Origin: Azadirachta indica
Lineage: Eukaryota; Streptophyta; Magnoliopsida; Sapindales; Meliaceae
NCBI GenBank assembly: GCA_022749755.1
Contig: CM040451.1
Span: forward strand, 2,246,871 to 2,310,870
DNA length: 64,000 bases
Direction of reading: 5' to 3'
The notes under the pieces were generated by a model. It made no database searches. It was not told the DNA's origin and saw only the letters and a program-made list of their open reading frames with translations. A program made the position numbers and the translations under genes. Of this stretch, positions 10,911 to 23,879 are shown piece by piece; positions within the stretch are counted from its first letter, which is position 1, and every line of letters begins with the position of its first letter.

Positions 10911-13900
10911 TTGCCATTTGATTGTTTCTATGCTCATGGTTCTATCTTTATTTCTTTTTACAATTTTAGAAAAAAAAAATTAATGACACAAAAATCAAAT
11001 TCACTGTTAATATAAATTTATCATCTATTTATACATTTAACCGACAATTTTTAAATTTGTTTTGAAAGTAACCAATAAAAATGTAATACATCAAATAAAT
11101 AAATTTTAGATGATTTTATTAAGATATTGTATTAATTAAAAATAAATATGAAATTATAATTTATATCAATTATATTCAAACTTTACATTTATAGAATTTT
11201 AGAATAAAATTGAAAGAAAATATAGATTAAAAAAAATGGAATGAGAATAATTTGAAATCAATGGAATTGAGCTATAAAGTGTGAATGCAAATAGTGACAA
11301 AAATAATTAAGCGGAATAAAATGTGAGAGTTAAAGCGATAGCATAAATTTTGAAAGTTGACTCAATTATACTAAACAAATACAAAATAAATGAGAAATTA
11401 AATACAAATAAAAAAGAGAATTAATTGAAAATAACTTTCTATGATAATTTTTTTTTTTTTTTTATAAATATTTAATCTTTTTTCTTTTCACATACTTATT
11501 GTCGTTAGTTGAAAGCGGCTTAAAATTAATATCATTATTTTAAATTTAAACTTAAATAAATGACAATCATACTTATTTAGATTTTAAAATATCTAATATG
11601 ATGCTAATTAAACATATGATTATCATTTAGTAAATTTTCTTTTTAAAATTTAACACTATTCATTTATTAATTAATGAGCTTTCAGCAAAGCTTAATCAGA
11701 ATATATTATATCTATCTATTTATTTATATGATTCTCTGCTATTTGTACTAAAAGAATTCTATTTTATGCTAAAACACCCATTATTTGCTATTTATTCCTT
11801 GGAGATGATAAGATAAGATTTATTGTCATAGCATAAATTCTTGAGCATCTAGAATTGCCTTAAAGAATAGGAAAACACTTGTTTGCTTATCATTTCTCTA
11901 ATGTCTAACTCATATATATATATATATATATATTATATTTATACTTATATGATTCTCTACTATTTGCATTAAAAGAATTTTGTTTTATGCTAAAACACCC
12001 ATTATTTATCACTTATTCCTTGGAGATGGTAAAAGAAGATTTACTGTCTTAGCATACATTCATGAGCATCTAGAATTGTCTTAAAGAGTAGGAAAATACT
12101 TGTTTTCTGCTTATCATTTCTCTAACTTCTGACTCATATATATATATATATATTATTTTTTTTAATTTAAAAATATTAATGTAAGCACTAATCTTAGGAA
12201 AAGAAAGAATGCCATTTTATTAAGATGTTACATTCAAACTATATATTTTTAGAAATTTCAAATAAAATTGAATACAAATAGAGATTACAGAAAAAAGGAA
12301 TTAGAATAATTTGAAATTAGTGGAATTGGGATAAAGTTAGAATATAGAGGTTATCAAAACAAACCGAATAATTTGAAACTAATGGCAGTTAAAGGAATTG
12401 CATAAATTTCCATAAGTTACAAAATTCTATTGAACAATTGCAAAATAAAATAGAAATTCAATACTAGGAAAATAGAGAAATTGGTATTAATTTTTTATGA
12501 CATAGCTTAATCAGAATATATTATATTTATCTATTTATTTATATGATTCTCTGCTATTTGTACTAAAAAAATTTTATTTTATGCTAAAAACACCCATTAT
12601 TTATTATTTATTCCTTGGGGATAGTAAGAGAAGATTTACTGTCTTAGCATAAATTCGTGAGCATTTAGAATTGCCTTCAATTGTAGGAAAATACTTGTTG
12701 CCTGCTTATCATTTCTCTACTGTTTAACTCATACATACACACATACACGCGCGCACATACACATACACACATATATATTTTTTAATTTAAAAATATCCAT
12801 GTAAGCACTAATCATAGGAAAAAAGAAGATTCCCATTTTATTGAGATGTTATATTCAAACTTTATATTTTTACAAATTTCAAATAAAATTGAATACAAAT
12901 AGAGATTAAGGAAAAATGGAATTAGAACAATTTGAAATTAGTGCAATTGGGATAAAGTTAGAATATAGAAGTTATCAAAACAAACCAAATAATTTGAAAT
13001 TAATGGCAGTTAAAGGGATTGCATATTCAATATATTTTTTAAATTTATAAAATATTCAATATATTTTTTTCTTTTTATATGCACATTATTATCACACACT
13101 AAAACGGCGTAAGGTTAATATGAATATTTTAAATTTAACCTTAAATGAAAAATAAATCATATGATATTTAGATTTCAAAATATCAAATATAACACAAATT
13201 AAATATGTTATTATCATTTAATAGTTTTTTTTAAAAAAAAATGAACACCATTTGTTGTTCCTAAAGATTGAATACAGTTCAACCAGCATATATTATACCT
13301 ACCCATCATTATATAAGATTCTTTACTATTTATACTAAAAGAGTTTATTTTGTGCTAAAGCAGTAATTATTTGATACTTATTTCTTGGAGATGGCAAGAG
13401 GAGTCTTGATATAAATTTATGAACATTTAGAGTTGCCTTAAAGAGTAAGAAAATACTATAACTATATATAATTAAATCTACATGTATGAAATAGATTAGC
13501 AGCCTTTTAGCTTTATACAATTTTTTTACATTATTTATAACTCATTAAATCCTTGTTGATATTATATCTCATGTGCATTAATTATATATTAATTGCTTCT
13601 ATTAGATTTAATTTCTCACAACTAAAAGTATTTAAATCTAATGGTAGACAAATAGCGTAAAAAATTATAAAATTTTATTGATCCTTCCTGACATACGCAC
13701 ACAGATATGCGCATGCGCACATGCACTCATACATCCAAAGGTGTTTTCATTTACTACATGGTTTTAGATATCAAATTTGTCAGTAATTTTAGAGTAGTGA
13801 TTATCAATGTGTCATAAAAAAAATATATATTATTATTTTAATATTTATTTTTAATTAAGAGTTAAAAATAATTTTTTATCTAATTAATATTATATAAGGA

Positions 13901-15600
13901 TATAATTATTATTTTTAATAAATTATAATATTTATGGATATTTTTAAAACTATTAGAATTATTTAAGCTAATAAACTAAACTTTAAAGACTCAAATGATA
14001 TTATATTTAACTATGTTCACTAATAGAAGGGAGATTCAAGATATTATAGAAACAATAAGGGGTATTAGGATGTTAGGTCAAAAAGCACGGATTAATTCAA
14101 GATTTCTTGTTATTTGTAAAAAAAAAGAAAATTATTTCGATTTTGTCGTAATTTTGTTTTCAAATAAAACTAAAAATGGTTTTGTACTAAAGCAATCATT
14201 TTACATTATTTATTCGTTGGAGCTGATAAGAGAAGATTTGCCATCTTAATATAAATTTATAAGCATCTAGAATTCCCTTAAACAGCAAGAAAATATTTGT
14301 TGTCTTCTTATCGTTTCTTTAACGTCTAACTCATATATATATATATATTTGCATGTGTGTATTAATGTTTTAATTTTAAACGTACCAATGCGAACAGCTA
14401 TCTTAGGGAAAAAGAGATGTTGTTTATTAAGATATTATATTCAAACTTTATATATATACAAATTTCAAATAAAATTGAATGCAAATAGAGATTAAAAAAG
14501 TGGAATTAAAATATTTGAAAATCAGTGGAATTGAGATAAAATTTGAATACAAATAGTCATCAAAACGAACCGAATGATTTGAAATTAACGGGAGTTAAAC
14601 AGATAACATAAATTTGGATTGGTGACAAGATTATATTGAACAACTATAAATAAAAAAGAAATTCAATACAACCGGAAAAGAGAAATTGATAATATTTTTC
14701 TATGACAATTTTTTATTTTTTTTATAGATATTCAATATATGTTTTCTTTTCATATACACTAAAAATGATTTTAAATTATATTAAAATTTTAAATTTAAAA
14801 TTAAAGGAAAAAATCAATATGGCATTTAGATTTAAAAATATCAGATATAATACTAATTAAACATGTGATTATCAATTAATAAATTTTTAAAAAAATTGAA
14901 CACTATTCATTATTACTAAACATTGAATACAACTAAATTAGTATATATTATATCTATCTATTTATGTACATGATTCTCTATTATTTATACTCAAAGAACT
15001 TATTTTGTGCTAAAAGCAGCCATTATTTATTGTTTATTCCTTGGAGATGGAAACAGAATTTTGGCACAAATTCATGAACATCTGAAGTTGCCTTGTTTCT
15101 TAACTTTATACAATTTTTTACACTGTTTATAAACTATTAAATTTAAACACTATTAACGATAGATATTATATATATATATGTGTATAATTTATACATTAAA
15201 TAACTATGTTAGATTTCATTTCTACAAATGAAAGTATTTAAATCTAATAATATATAGATAGTGCTAAAAGATGTAAACTTAAGGTTTATTGACCTTTCCT
15301 CACACATCAAACACACATATGCACACACATATACATAGATATAATATATATATACATATATATTGTCTATTATTTGTATCAAAGAATTTGTTTGGTTCTA
15401 ATGTGGCCGTTATTTGTTATTTATTTCTTGGAAATGAAAAGAGTGGTCTTAGCATAAACTCATTTGCGTTTTGAGTTGCCTTATTAAAGAGTATGAAAAA
15501 TACATCTTGTCTCTTTATCATTTTTTTTAATGTCTAACTTATACACATTCACACATGCACAAATATATTAAGTCCTAAGATTTGATTAAAATATGTATAT

Positions 15601-16130
15601 GTTAATGTTATCAATTTGAAATGTTCCCTACAAATAACTACCCATTAGTTTAAAAATAAGAAAAAGAAACTTGAAAATGTTATATAATGATTTTCTTTAA
15701 TACTGCTGTAATATAATTTTCTTTTGTAATGCTAAGTATTCAATATAGTTTACATTGGATCAAAGAAATTTTGGCTCTTAAATTTTGGTTCATTTGATTA
15801 ATTAATTTTAATAATTTTAAAAATATCCAAATATACTTTGGTTTGTTAGTTGATAATGTCTATTTAGATAAAAATCAATACAATTATTTCAATAATCAGT
15901 AGAATTGAATGTTTTAGAATATTATTGAAAACAGTAAAACTTATTAGTTTAATGGACGAAATCTTATGAAACTAAAATGCTATTTTTTAACCTTTTACCT
16001 TTTTGTATACTAATTATTACCACTAGGAAAACAATGTAAAAATTAATATTGATATCTTAAAATTAAATAAAAGAAAACCAATCATAACAAATCATATAAT
16101 ATTTAGATTTCTAAATATCAAACATAACAA
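15601..16130. other. AT-rich intergenic
   Basis: 15900-16130 resembles 8760-9000; otherwise nothing recognised. Confidence 0.35.
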
Positions 16131-16480
16131 AAATACATCTACTTAGAGCACAAATACATTTAATAACATTAAATTTAGAGTTCTAGTGGTAATTTAGATA
16201 CACGCACTTGTGGCATATCCTAGAAACGAATATATACACACAAATATATCTATTAACATTACAACAAGTGCATATCCTAGACATATACATATCTACACAA
16301 ATACATCTACTAACATTGCAATGCGCATTTATGGCATAAAAATACATTTACTAACATTACAAATAGAACACAAATATATCTACTAACATTGGGTATGTGC
16401 ATTGTGATTCACAAATATATTTATTAACATTACAATTAGAGTACAAATACATCTATTAACATTAGAATTGGAGTTCTATT
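16131..16480. repeat. Irregular tandem repeat, core ACAAATAYATYTAYTAACATT
   Basis: At least seven copies of a core of about 22 bp, at roughly 16150, 16240, 16297, 16342, 16371, 16412 and 16443. They are separated by variable spacers that themselves recur (GAGTTCTA, GTGCATTT.TGGC). Not coding. Confidence 0.7.
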
Positions 16481-16509
16481 GGAAGCTTAGATATGTGCAT
16501 TTTTGGCGC

Positions 16510-16745
16510 ACCTCAAAGATCTATGCATATATAGTGCGAGATTAACCCTACATATAGTGCGAGACCAACCCCATATAAAGAGCCCCACATAAAGACTTCT
16601 ATGTATAGGAGGATATCAACTCCACACATAATGTGAGACCAAACCCCGCATAGATAGCCCAACATAAAGAGTTTTACATATAGTAGGAAGAGATCAACCT
16701 TGCATATTAATGGGGAGCCCCATGTATAATGGGAAAAGTCCAACA
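16510..16745. repeat. Second tandem field, CATATAGTGCGAGACCAACC-like
   Basis: Repeated modules ACATATAGTGCGAGA.CAACC and AGCCCCACATAAAGA alternate four to five times. The 77-codon minus-strand open frame here is a by-product of the repeat (repeating LYVG/MWGS-like residues) and is not called. Confidence 0.6.
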
Positions 16746-16879
16746 TAAAGCATGACTCAACAAATCACAATACTTTAATAAATGAATTTCTTTACTAATA
16801 TTTGGGTATTTTATATTGACTAATTATATTATTAATATTTTTATTGAAGAAAAATCTTAGATTTGAATGAAAGGGCAAG

Positions 16880-17560
16880 TGGTAAACTTTTCAAAGCTTA
16901 TAAAGATGTCCAAGTGTGAATTCTACCAAGCTCAAGTTGTTCTTCAACTTTTTTCCATTGGAACTTCCTCTTCTGGACCATCAAGCATCTACCAACCGCC
17001 TTAAAATGGCCGCCACTGTTCCACATCCTTGTGGTACAAGTAATATTTAAACGGATCAGACAATCAGACTTTTTACTATGCTACTTTTCAATTTGATGTC
17101 GTACTACAATCCTCGCCTTAATTATCATAATTGCTATTTTGAATTCACAGTAAATTACTTGTAGTTATTGATTAAGTACATTATGAAAGAACTAGCTTTA
17201 CCTAAACAGAAGAAGTGGATTCTTGTTGGGTGTCAAGGTGTGCGTTTCAAAATGCAGTATCCATTCCTGCTGTAGTCTCGACAACTCAAGCTGTGATGGT
17301 AGATAAAATAAAGCTGCGCAAACCACCAATTCCTCAGGTTCCGGGAATAACTCCTTAAGCAAAGAATGTAAATGAATCGGAAAATCAGTTGAAAGCCTAG
17401 GTATGGAACCAATGAACCTGACCGAGTCGTGTTTTTGCATTGGCCAGAATAGAGCTTCTAAATTTGACTTGCTTTCATCTTCATCTTCACCTTCAATGAA
17501 GCAAAAAATACAGTTTACTAGTTCAAGCTGGGAAAAGCTTTAGGCATTCAGGTAGTTGCT
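16880..17560 (-). pseudogene. Unidentified gene fragment (two candidate exons)
   Basis: Not recognised as a family. On the minus strand a pyrimidine-rich acceptor (CTTTTCCCAG) near 17535 opens a frame of about 110 residues, including an acidic stretch (EGEDEDESK) and LSRLQQEWILHFE, running to a donor-like TTTAG/GTAAAG near 17200. Within it the residues from MQKHDSV onward are open as far as 17198. Further down, about 16890-17040, a second frame of about 40 residues rich in Lys/Gln/Glu (QKRKFQWKKVEEQLELGRI) is open. Composition is clearly more coding-like than the flanks. No start codon context or full gene can be assembled, so a relic or part of a larger gene is more likely than a complete gene. 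Confidence 0.4.
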
Positions 17561-17614
17561 ATACAAAAGTTTGATTTTGAGAGCATGAAGTGTGTGATAT
17601 TGGATCACATTGTT

Positions 17615-18260
17615 TTTATTTGCTTGGGAACTCTCTGCTCTTATCTTTTCTTGTTTTAATGTAATTCAGTTGAGACGTAGTGCGGAGGTTTTTTCTTTTT
17701 TTTTTTTTCATTTTTTTAACTTATCTTCCTTTATATGTTCATTTTGTTAAAAGTTTTTGCCTGGCCCAACATCAATTAAAAAATATTTTAAAATTTGATA
17801 CGTTTGATTGTTTGATGTATCATTATTGATTTATTCTACATTCTTCATTTTAATTTTCTTTTGATTTTTATTTTTAAACATGAATAAAATGTAATTTGTG
17901 GAAACAAAAATATCACAGTTTATCTTATATTTGACCAGCAGAACTAATATTTGAAAATTATTGTAATAGTGTAATAGTAAACCGTAATTTTTTCGGCAAA
18001 TTTACATCTGATAATTAGGTGTAAATATATATATATATAATAAATTTGGAAAAAAAAAATGTTTATTTAGAATAAATTTTTTTAATATTCCAATTTTCTT
18101 CAATATGTTGTTTTCTATGTTAGATATGAGGTATAAAAACAACTTATATATTAAAAAAATGGTAAACTATGATAAACTCTTGTTGAATATTGTGAGAGAA
18201 TGGTGAACTCAAAAATTAGAAATTGAACATGATTAATAAATATAATTTTTTTAGTGTCAG
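17615..18260. repeat. Dispersed repeat F, copy 2
   Basis: Parallels 5880-6720: GCTTGGGAACTC, then GTTTTTGCCT..CCAACATCAATTAAAA, and ends GAATATTGTGAGA..GGTGAACTCAAAAA. Non-coding. Confidence 0.65.
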
Positions 18261-18679
18261 AATAAATTGGTAAATGTAAAATTTTTAAATTACCCCTGCT
18301 TTATGCAGATGTAGCCTTAAAAACACTTAGACGTGTGAGTGCAAGCTTTCTATAAACTTAGAAAGCTTTTGTAATTTTCATTTCATATTTGAATTCTATT
18401 ACAAAGCAAGTGCGTATAGGAAGAATGCAGAGGGGGTAAAAGAAAAAAAAAATGGCAATGTGGGACATAATAGATGTTTTTCAAGAGACTGTATGTTTTA
18501 CTTCATAAAGCATTTTCTTGTTTTCCAATAGTAGAAAAATTGCCGCATCAAAGTGGCATTATAAAAATCGTGCGGTAGATTATAAGAATCGTGCGGTAGA
18601 TAGATCAATTTGTTAAGGGTTTAAAATATCTAATAATCAAATGTGAGCTAAAACCAACAAAAATCTCTAAATGATGTTG

Positions 18680-19170
18680 AGATCTTATCTTACTAGTTGG
18701 GTGGATTATATAGAAACATACACAAATAACTAAAAGTTTATAAATGAAATATATCAACTGGATGATCAGATGAAAGTTGTAATGAGGAATATTAATAATA
18801 AGTAATAGGTTTAAATCGAATTAAAGTTGTAGCATGTAAAATAGTGTGACCACATACAGAAATTGATGTTGAGTTTGTCACAATAAAGTTTTAATAATTA
18901 CCTAAATCTCTTAATAAGTTATTCCACTAATCCATTTTGAGTATGGACATATAGAAATGGATGCTTTACATCAATTCCCATTGATATATAATAATAATCA
19001 AATACTTTAAAAGTAAACTTACTATCATTATTGAGACATACAGTCTCGACTAAAAGATTAGAAAAATATGCCCTCAACTTTATAATCATATAAGTAATTT
19101 AGGAAATGTAACATTATGTGTGGATAATAAACACAGATGCGATCATCAAACAAATGCATTAATTAAAACC
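18680..19170 (-). mobile_element. Degenerate copia integrase fragment
   Basis: Read on the minus strand in shifting frames, this contains the conserved copia integrase segment GIDVKHPFLYVHTQNGLVE (about 18924-18988), preceded by an LRAYFSNL-like helix and followed by a WGH-like WSH. Several in-frame stops and frameshifts show it is dead. No LTRs are visible nearby, so only an internal pol piece survives. Confidence 0.75.
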
Positions 19171-20220
19171 ATAAAATAGCAAAAAAGTTTACTTGGTGAG
19201 TGAATTAACTTACAAATGTCTACTTAAATTTTTTATAAAAATGATAGAGATTCAAATTCAATTTTAGAGAGTGATAGTTTAACCTCTAATTTTTCTTATA
19301 AGCAAGTGGGTCAAATATTTTATCCAAACAAAAGAATCTTCTTATTCTTTCATAGGTTTCTTATTCTTTCATAAGTGTTCATGAGAATTCTCAACAATTT
19401 TACACATCATCATGAATCTTACGTAACCAAAATGGTCATGCCATAATAGAAATATTTTTTAATTAATGAGCTTCTGGTTCATTACTACGTAACTTTTAAG
19501 TGCATTTATTATTGTATAAAATAATCTAAATAATAATATTAAAATTTTTTCCTGTATATATTTATTGCCTAAGACATTAAAAATAATGTAGAGGTATTTT
19601 ATATTATTTTCATTTAAAGTTATGATATCCTTTTCGACGAATATCTTTAAATTGAAGCAAATTTCTTCTAAATCTATTAAAATACTAAGTATTAATTATA
19701 TATAATCTGGTTTCACTTATTAACAAAATATAAGTGCTATTTTGTGTATAAATATAATAATAATGATAAGTTTTATTTTATATTATATGAATAATGAAAT
19801 ATTTATTACTATATTGAAACTAAAATATAAGTTTATTTATCTTATTATATATTAACAATTCAAAATTAATTATATATTAGAAATTAAATAAAAATAAAGA
19901 TAGATAAATTTATAATATATTAATACATACTTTATCATTAATTTGCTACTGAATAATGTTATTATTTATTTTATTAACATATTTTAGATAAATATCTTGC
20001 ATTTTGTCATTTTAAATGTTTAACAGTTATCTTTGTTAAATAACTATTATTATATAGGGGCAAAATCGTTACTTTTTTAATAAAATGAAACTTTAGTGAG
20101 TATTTTTCGAATTATTGGAACTAATCAATTCAATAACCCAAACCTTAAGGAGTTGAAATTTCCTTTACCCTAAAATATAATTCATATTTATATCGATTGT
20201 ACTCAAAGTTATATATCTTG
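19171..20220. other. AT-rich intergenic, no gene seen
   Basis: Possible further retroelement decay at 19200-19500, but nothing specific can be read. 19700-20160 is extremely AT-rich and resembles the sequence found just upstream of the HIPP genes (TAATATATTAATA..AAATAACTATTATT..). Confidence 0.35.
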
Positions 20221-20224
20221 AAAA

Positions 20225-20325
20225 AGATTTTTAATGAGAGTAAAAAATTTCACCCTAAAAGTCAAAATGATTTGGAATAGTCAAGCTTGCCCTAAACTCT
20301 ATGAGGTACATCTAATGGCCCTTCA
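20225..20325 (-). mobile_element. Decayed SINE related to the 9.1-kb element
   Basis: Minus strand: GGGC..AGATG, GGGCAAGCTTGAC, TTTTGACTTTTAG, then GTGAAATTTTTTACTCTCATT. These align in order with the 9.1-kb SINE, with substitutions and a deletion in the A-box region. No clear target-site duplication. Confidence 0.5.
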
Positions 20326-21947
20326 AACATTATTTTATCAAATTTCAAATAAAATTAAAAAATAATTGAGTACAAATAATGATTAAAGCAAAAAGGAATA
20401 AGAACAATTCGAAATGAATGCAGTGAGGTAAAGTTTGAATATAAAGAGTGATAAAAGGCTACCGAATAATTGGAAATTAATAGGATAGCATAAAATTTTG
20501 AGATGTGACAAAATTGTTTGAACAAATACAATGAAAAGGAAATTCAATACAAATAAAAAAGAGAAACTGAAAATAGTTTTGTATCATAATTTTTTTATAA
20601 TTTTTTTATAAGGATTCAATATATATTTTATCTTTTTATATAAACATTATTAACAACCATTTAGAACAGGATAAAATCAATATCAATACCTTAAATATGA
20701 ATGTCTTAATTTTGAACTTAAATAAAAAAAAAGAAACCGGTCATATGATATTTAAACCCAAAATATCAAATAGAATACAAATTTTTTTAATATGATTGTC
20801 ATTTCATAAATTAGAAAGAAATAAAAAATTATATAGCAATTTTTGTTACTAAACATTAAACACAGCTCAATTAGGATATATTCTATCCATCCATCTATCT
20901 ATATTTATATCTTGAAAACCAATCAATAGTCTTTTATCCACAATTTTTTATGCTATTCATAAATCATTGAATCTAAATATTATTAACAACTGAAATTACA
21001 ACTCACATATACATTAATTATATATTATCTATACGTGTTAAATTTAATTTTAACAATTTGAAATTGTTTAAATTTAATGGTCTGTATGAAATAGTACAAG
21101 AATTGTGTAAAATTAAGGAATTATTAATTTTTTCCTGTATATATACTTCATTATATGTACTAAAAGAATTTATTTTGTTCTATATATTTTCTTTATTATT
21201 TATAATAAACGAATTTATTTTTTTTCTAAAGCACCGATTATTTATATTTACTCTAAAATTGTAAGAGAAAGTCTTAGTATAATTCATAAGCATCTAGAGT
21301 TGTCTTATCAAAGAACTGAGAAAATACTTCTTGCCTGCATTTGCCTTCATCTTCTGGGTTCTTGGGTGTTTTCTCATGAGCCTGAACCTGCCGTTTGACC
21401 TACCTGCTTTGCTATATTTAGTATACCTTCTACACTACTTTGAAATTAAAAAAATTAATTTGTGAATTTGGATAATCTCAATTTTAGGAAGCAATTTCAC
21501 ATTCTTACTATTGTTTAATAATATTTGTTGTTTGACGACAAGCTAAGGCTCGAGAACAGAATAAAAAAGAAATGGAGTATCAAGTTGTGACTGCAATACT
21601 TGGTTATGGAACTACCATCATTCCTATGATATGATGCTGATTGTTTATTAGATTTGGAAGCTAGAGTAGTTTCACATTCATACATAAATATATATATATA
21701 TATATATATGTGAACAACAGGAACCTCCTTTCTCAAAGAGGTTTTATTGAAATTATTGTCGATTATTCTCAAGTTTATTTCTTTGCCGGCATTGTGCTCC
21801 CTTTGCTCGCATTTTCTGGCTCACCTGGGGTTACATTCAAAGAGAATTAGCATCTTTCCTTCATTTTCTACTGAAGTAATAAACTTATCAACTTCTTTCA
21901 AAAATAAATAAATAAACAAACTTACTAAGCTTATTATTAACTTATCT

Positions 21948-22094
21948 TCATTTTTTGGGTGCGTTGCCAGTGTTTCCCCATATTGGCCAAAGTGGCGGCT
22001 GACAATCCACCGGCGGCGGATGCGGAGGCCAAATTATCGGCCAAGGCAGCCCTTTCGGCGGCGGGTCAGATGGCTTCGCCGGTCCTTTGCCCAT
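21948..22094 (-). CDS. Small proline/tryptophan-rich protein, 48 aa, copy B
   Basis: Paralogue of the 10637-10810 ORF. The ATG at 22094 (minus strand) gives 48 residues beginning MGKGPAKPSDPPPKG, with WPIIWPPH and LWPIW in the middle, and ending GNTGNAPKK. Copy A begins MGQGSGKPWPPE and ends NTDNTGKK, with the stop at the same place. The central part has been heavily rearranged by indels, but both copies keep one frame, the Pro/Trp character, the Lys-Lys-stop end, a TATA box and the GA-rich leader. That pattern suggests protein-level constraint, though with only two copies chance remains possible. No homologue is recognised and the function is unknown. Confidence 0.5.
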   Translation of the reverse strand: MGKGPAKPSDPPPKGLPWPIIWPPHPPPVDCQPPLWPIWGNTGNAPKK

Positions 22095-22107
22095 GATGCT
22101 TTCCCAC

Positions 22108-22162
22108 CTCTTCTCCTCTCTTCTCTTCTCTTCTCTTCTCTTCTCTTCTCTTCTCTTCTCTT
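22108..22162. repeat. (CTTCT)n tract in the leader of mini-gene B
   Basis: Ten or so tandem pentamers, an expanded version of the tract in copy A. Confidence 0.9.
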
Positions 22163-22210
22163 AAGAACTTAATTGCAGTTTCGTGCTTTCTTCCTTCCTT
22201 CTCTGTCGTC

Positions 22211-22220
22211 TTATATAGCG
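22211..22220 (-). promoter_or_regulatory. Putative TATA box of mini-gene B
   Basis: Minus-strand CGCTATATAAGAC, about 120 bases before the ATG. Position and context are shared with copy A. Confidence 0.55.
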
Positions 22221-23879
22221 TTAGCACTTGATTCCATCTTTATTTCTTTTTACAATTTAAAAGAAAAAAATAATTAATGACACAAAAATCAAATTCACCG
22301 TTACTCTATATTTATCATCTATTTATCAACTTAACAATTTTTAAATTTATTTTAAAAATAACCAATAGAAATATAATACAACATATAAATAAATTTTAAA
22401 TAATTTTATTAAGTTGTTAGATGAATAAAAATAAATATGCAATTCTAATTTATATAAATTATATTCAAACTTTATATTTATACAATTTTAGAATAAAATT
22501 GAATCCAAATATAAAATGAAGAAAAATGGAATGAGAATAATTTGAAATCAATGGAATTGAGATATAAAGTTTGAATACAAACAGTGATAAAAACAGTTAA
22601 GCCAAATATATGTGAGTTAAAGGGACAACATAAATTTTGAAAGGTGACAAAATTATACTTAACAATTACAAAATAAAAAAGAGAAATTCAATACAAATAA
22701 AAAGAGAACTTAAATAAAAGACAATCATATTTATTTAGATTTTAAAATATTCAATATGATGCTAATTAAACATGTAATTATTATTTAATAAATTTTTTAA
22801 AAAAATTGAACACTATTAATTTATTAATTAATGAACTTTTAACATAGCTTAATTTGAATATATTACATCTATCTATTATATGTACTAAAAGAATTTATTT
22901 TATATTAAAACAACCATTATTTATTACCTATTCCTTAGAGATGGTATGAGAAAATTTATTGTCTTATCATAAATTCATGAACACCTAAAATTGCCTTAAA
23001 GAGTAGGAAAATACTTGTTATGCTTATCATTTCTCTAATGTCCAACTCATATATATACATATATATACATATTATTGTTTTTAATTTCAAAAATATCTAT
23101 ACAAGCATTTATCTTAGGGAAAAGGAGATTACCATTTTATTGAGATGTTATATTCAAACTTTATATTTTTACAAATTTCAAATAAAATTGAATACAAAAT
23201 AGAGATTAAAGAAAAATGGAATCAGAATAGTTTGAAATTGGTAGAATTGGGATAAAGTTAGAATAAAGAAGTTATCAAAATAAACGGAATAATTCGAAAG
23301 TAATGGGAGTTAAAGGGATAGCATAAATTTTGACAAGTGATAAAATTATATTGAACAATCACAAAATAAAATAGAAATTCAATACAAAGAAAAACGAGAA
23401 ATTGATAATAATTTTCTATGATAATTTTTTAAATTTACAAATATTTAAAATATTTTTTCTTCTTATATACACATTATTATTGCACACCGGAGTGACTTAA
23501 GATTAATATCAATGTTTTAAATTTAAACTTAATAAAAATTCAATCATATGATATTTAGATTAAAAAATATCAAATATAACACTAATTAAACATGTTGTTA
23601 TCATTTAATAAATTTTTTAAAATCTACCTTTATTGGCACAACGAGATAGTATTTTTTTACCTCTCATATTATATATGGATTTACCTATTAGTTAAAAAAG
23701 CTGACGATTCTGGAAAAAAAAATAATAATTATGATGACTATAAAAAATTTACGTATACATGTATGCAATTTAATGATGGTACTTAATAACTTAATTACAA
23801 TTCCATATGCGTACACGCTGTCCTTAGAAACACCGCACAAGCTAAAAGCATGTTAAAATTAAAGCTAGCTTCAGCTTTT

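Larger units (their letters stand above)
9245..15600. repeat. Array of decayed ~0.8-1 kb dispersed repeat R
   Basis: Two anchors recur: TATCTATCTATTTAT..ATGATTCTCT..TATTTGTA (about 9750, 11708, 12526, 13296, 14950 and partial elsewhere) and TTGCCTTAAAGAGTAGGAAAATACTTG (about 9893, 11855, 12070, 12670, 13432, 14275, 15475). Most second anchors are followed within 50-70 bases by a TAACTCATATATAT tract. Another shared piece is TTCAAATAAAATTGAATACAAATAGAGATTA. Copies vary in length and deletions. No open frame survives across copies, so this is a non-coding repeat of unknown class. The Pro-rich mini-gene at 10.6-10.9 kb is embedded in it. Confidence 0.7.
20340..23620. repeat. Second array of dispersed repeat R, including mini-gene copy B
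   Basis: The order of pieces matches 9.3-12 kb: TTCAAATAAAATT segment, CATTTAGAACAGG region, anchors at about 21290 and 22990, mini-gene block at 21.5-22.3 kb, then further R copies. This indicates that one block of several kb was duplicated between the two sites. Confidence 0.65.

Noticed and set aside
10644..11015. Gly-rich 123-codon plus-strand ORF
   Set aside because: It is antisense to the Pro/Trp-rich mini-gene, which has a TATA box, a leader and a paralogue. The plus frame is not kept at 21.95-22.1 kb.
16131..16480. Possible CRISPR-like array
   Set aside because: Eukaryotic context. The cores are degenerate and the spacers are similar to each other, so it is an ordinary decayed tandem repeat.
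16513..16746. 77-codon minus-strand ORF
   Set aside because: Its sequence mirrors the tandem repeat and has no independent support.
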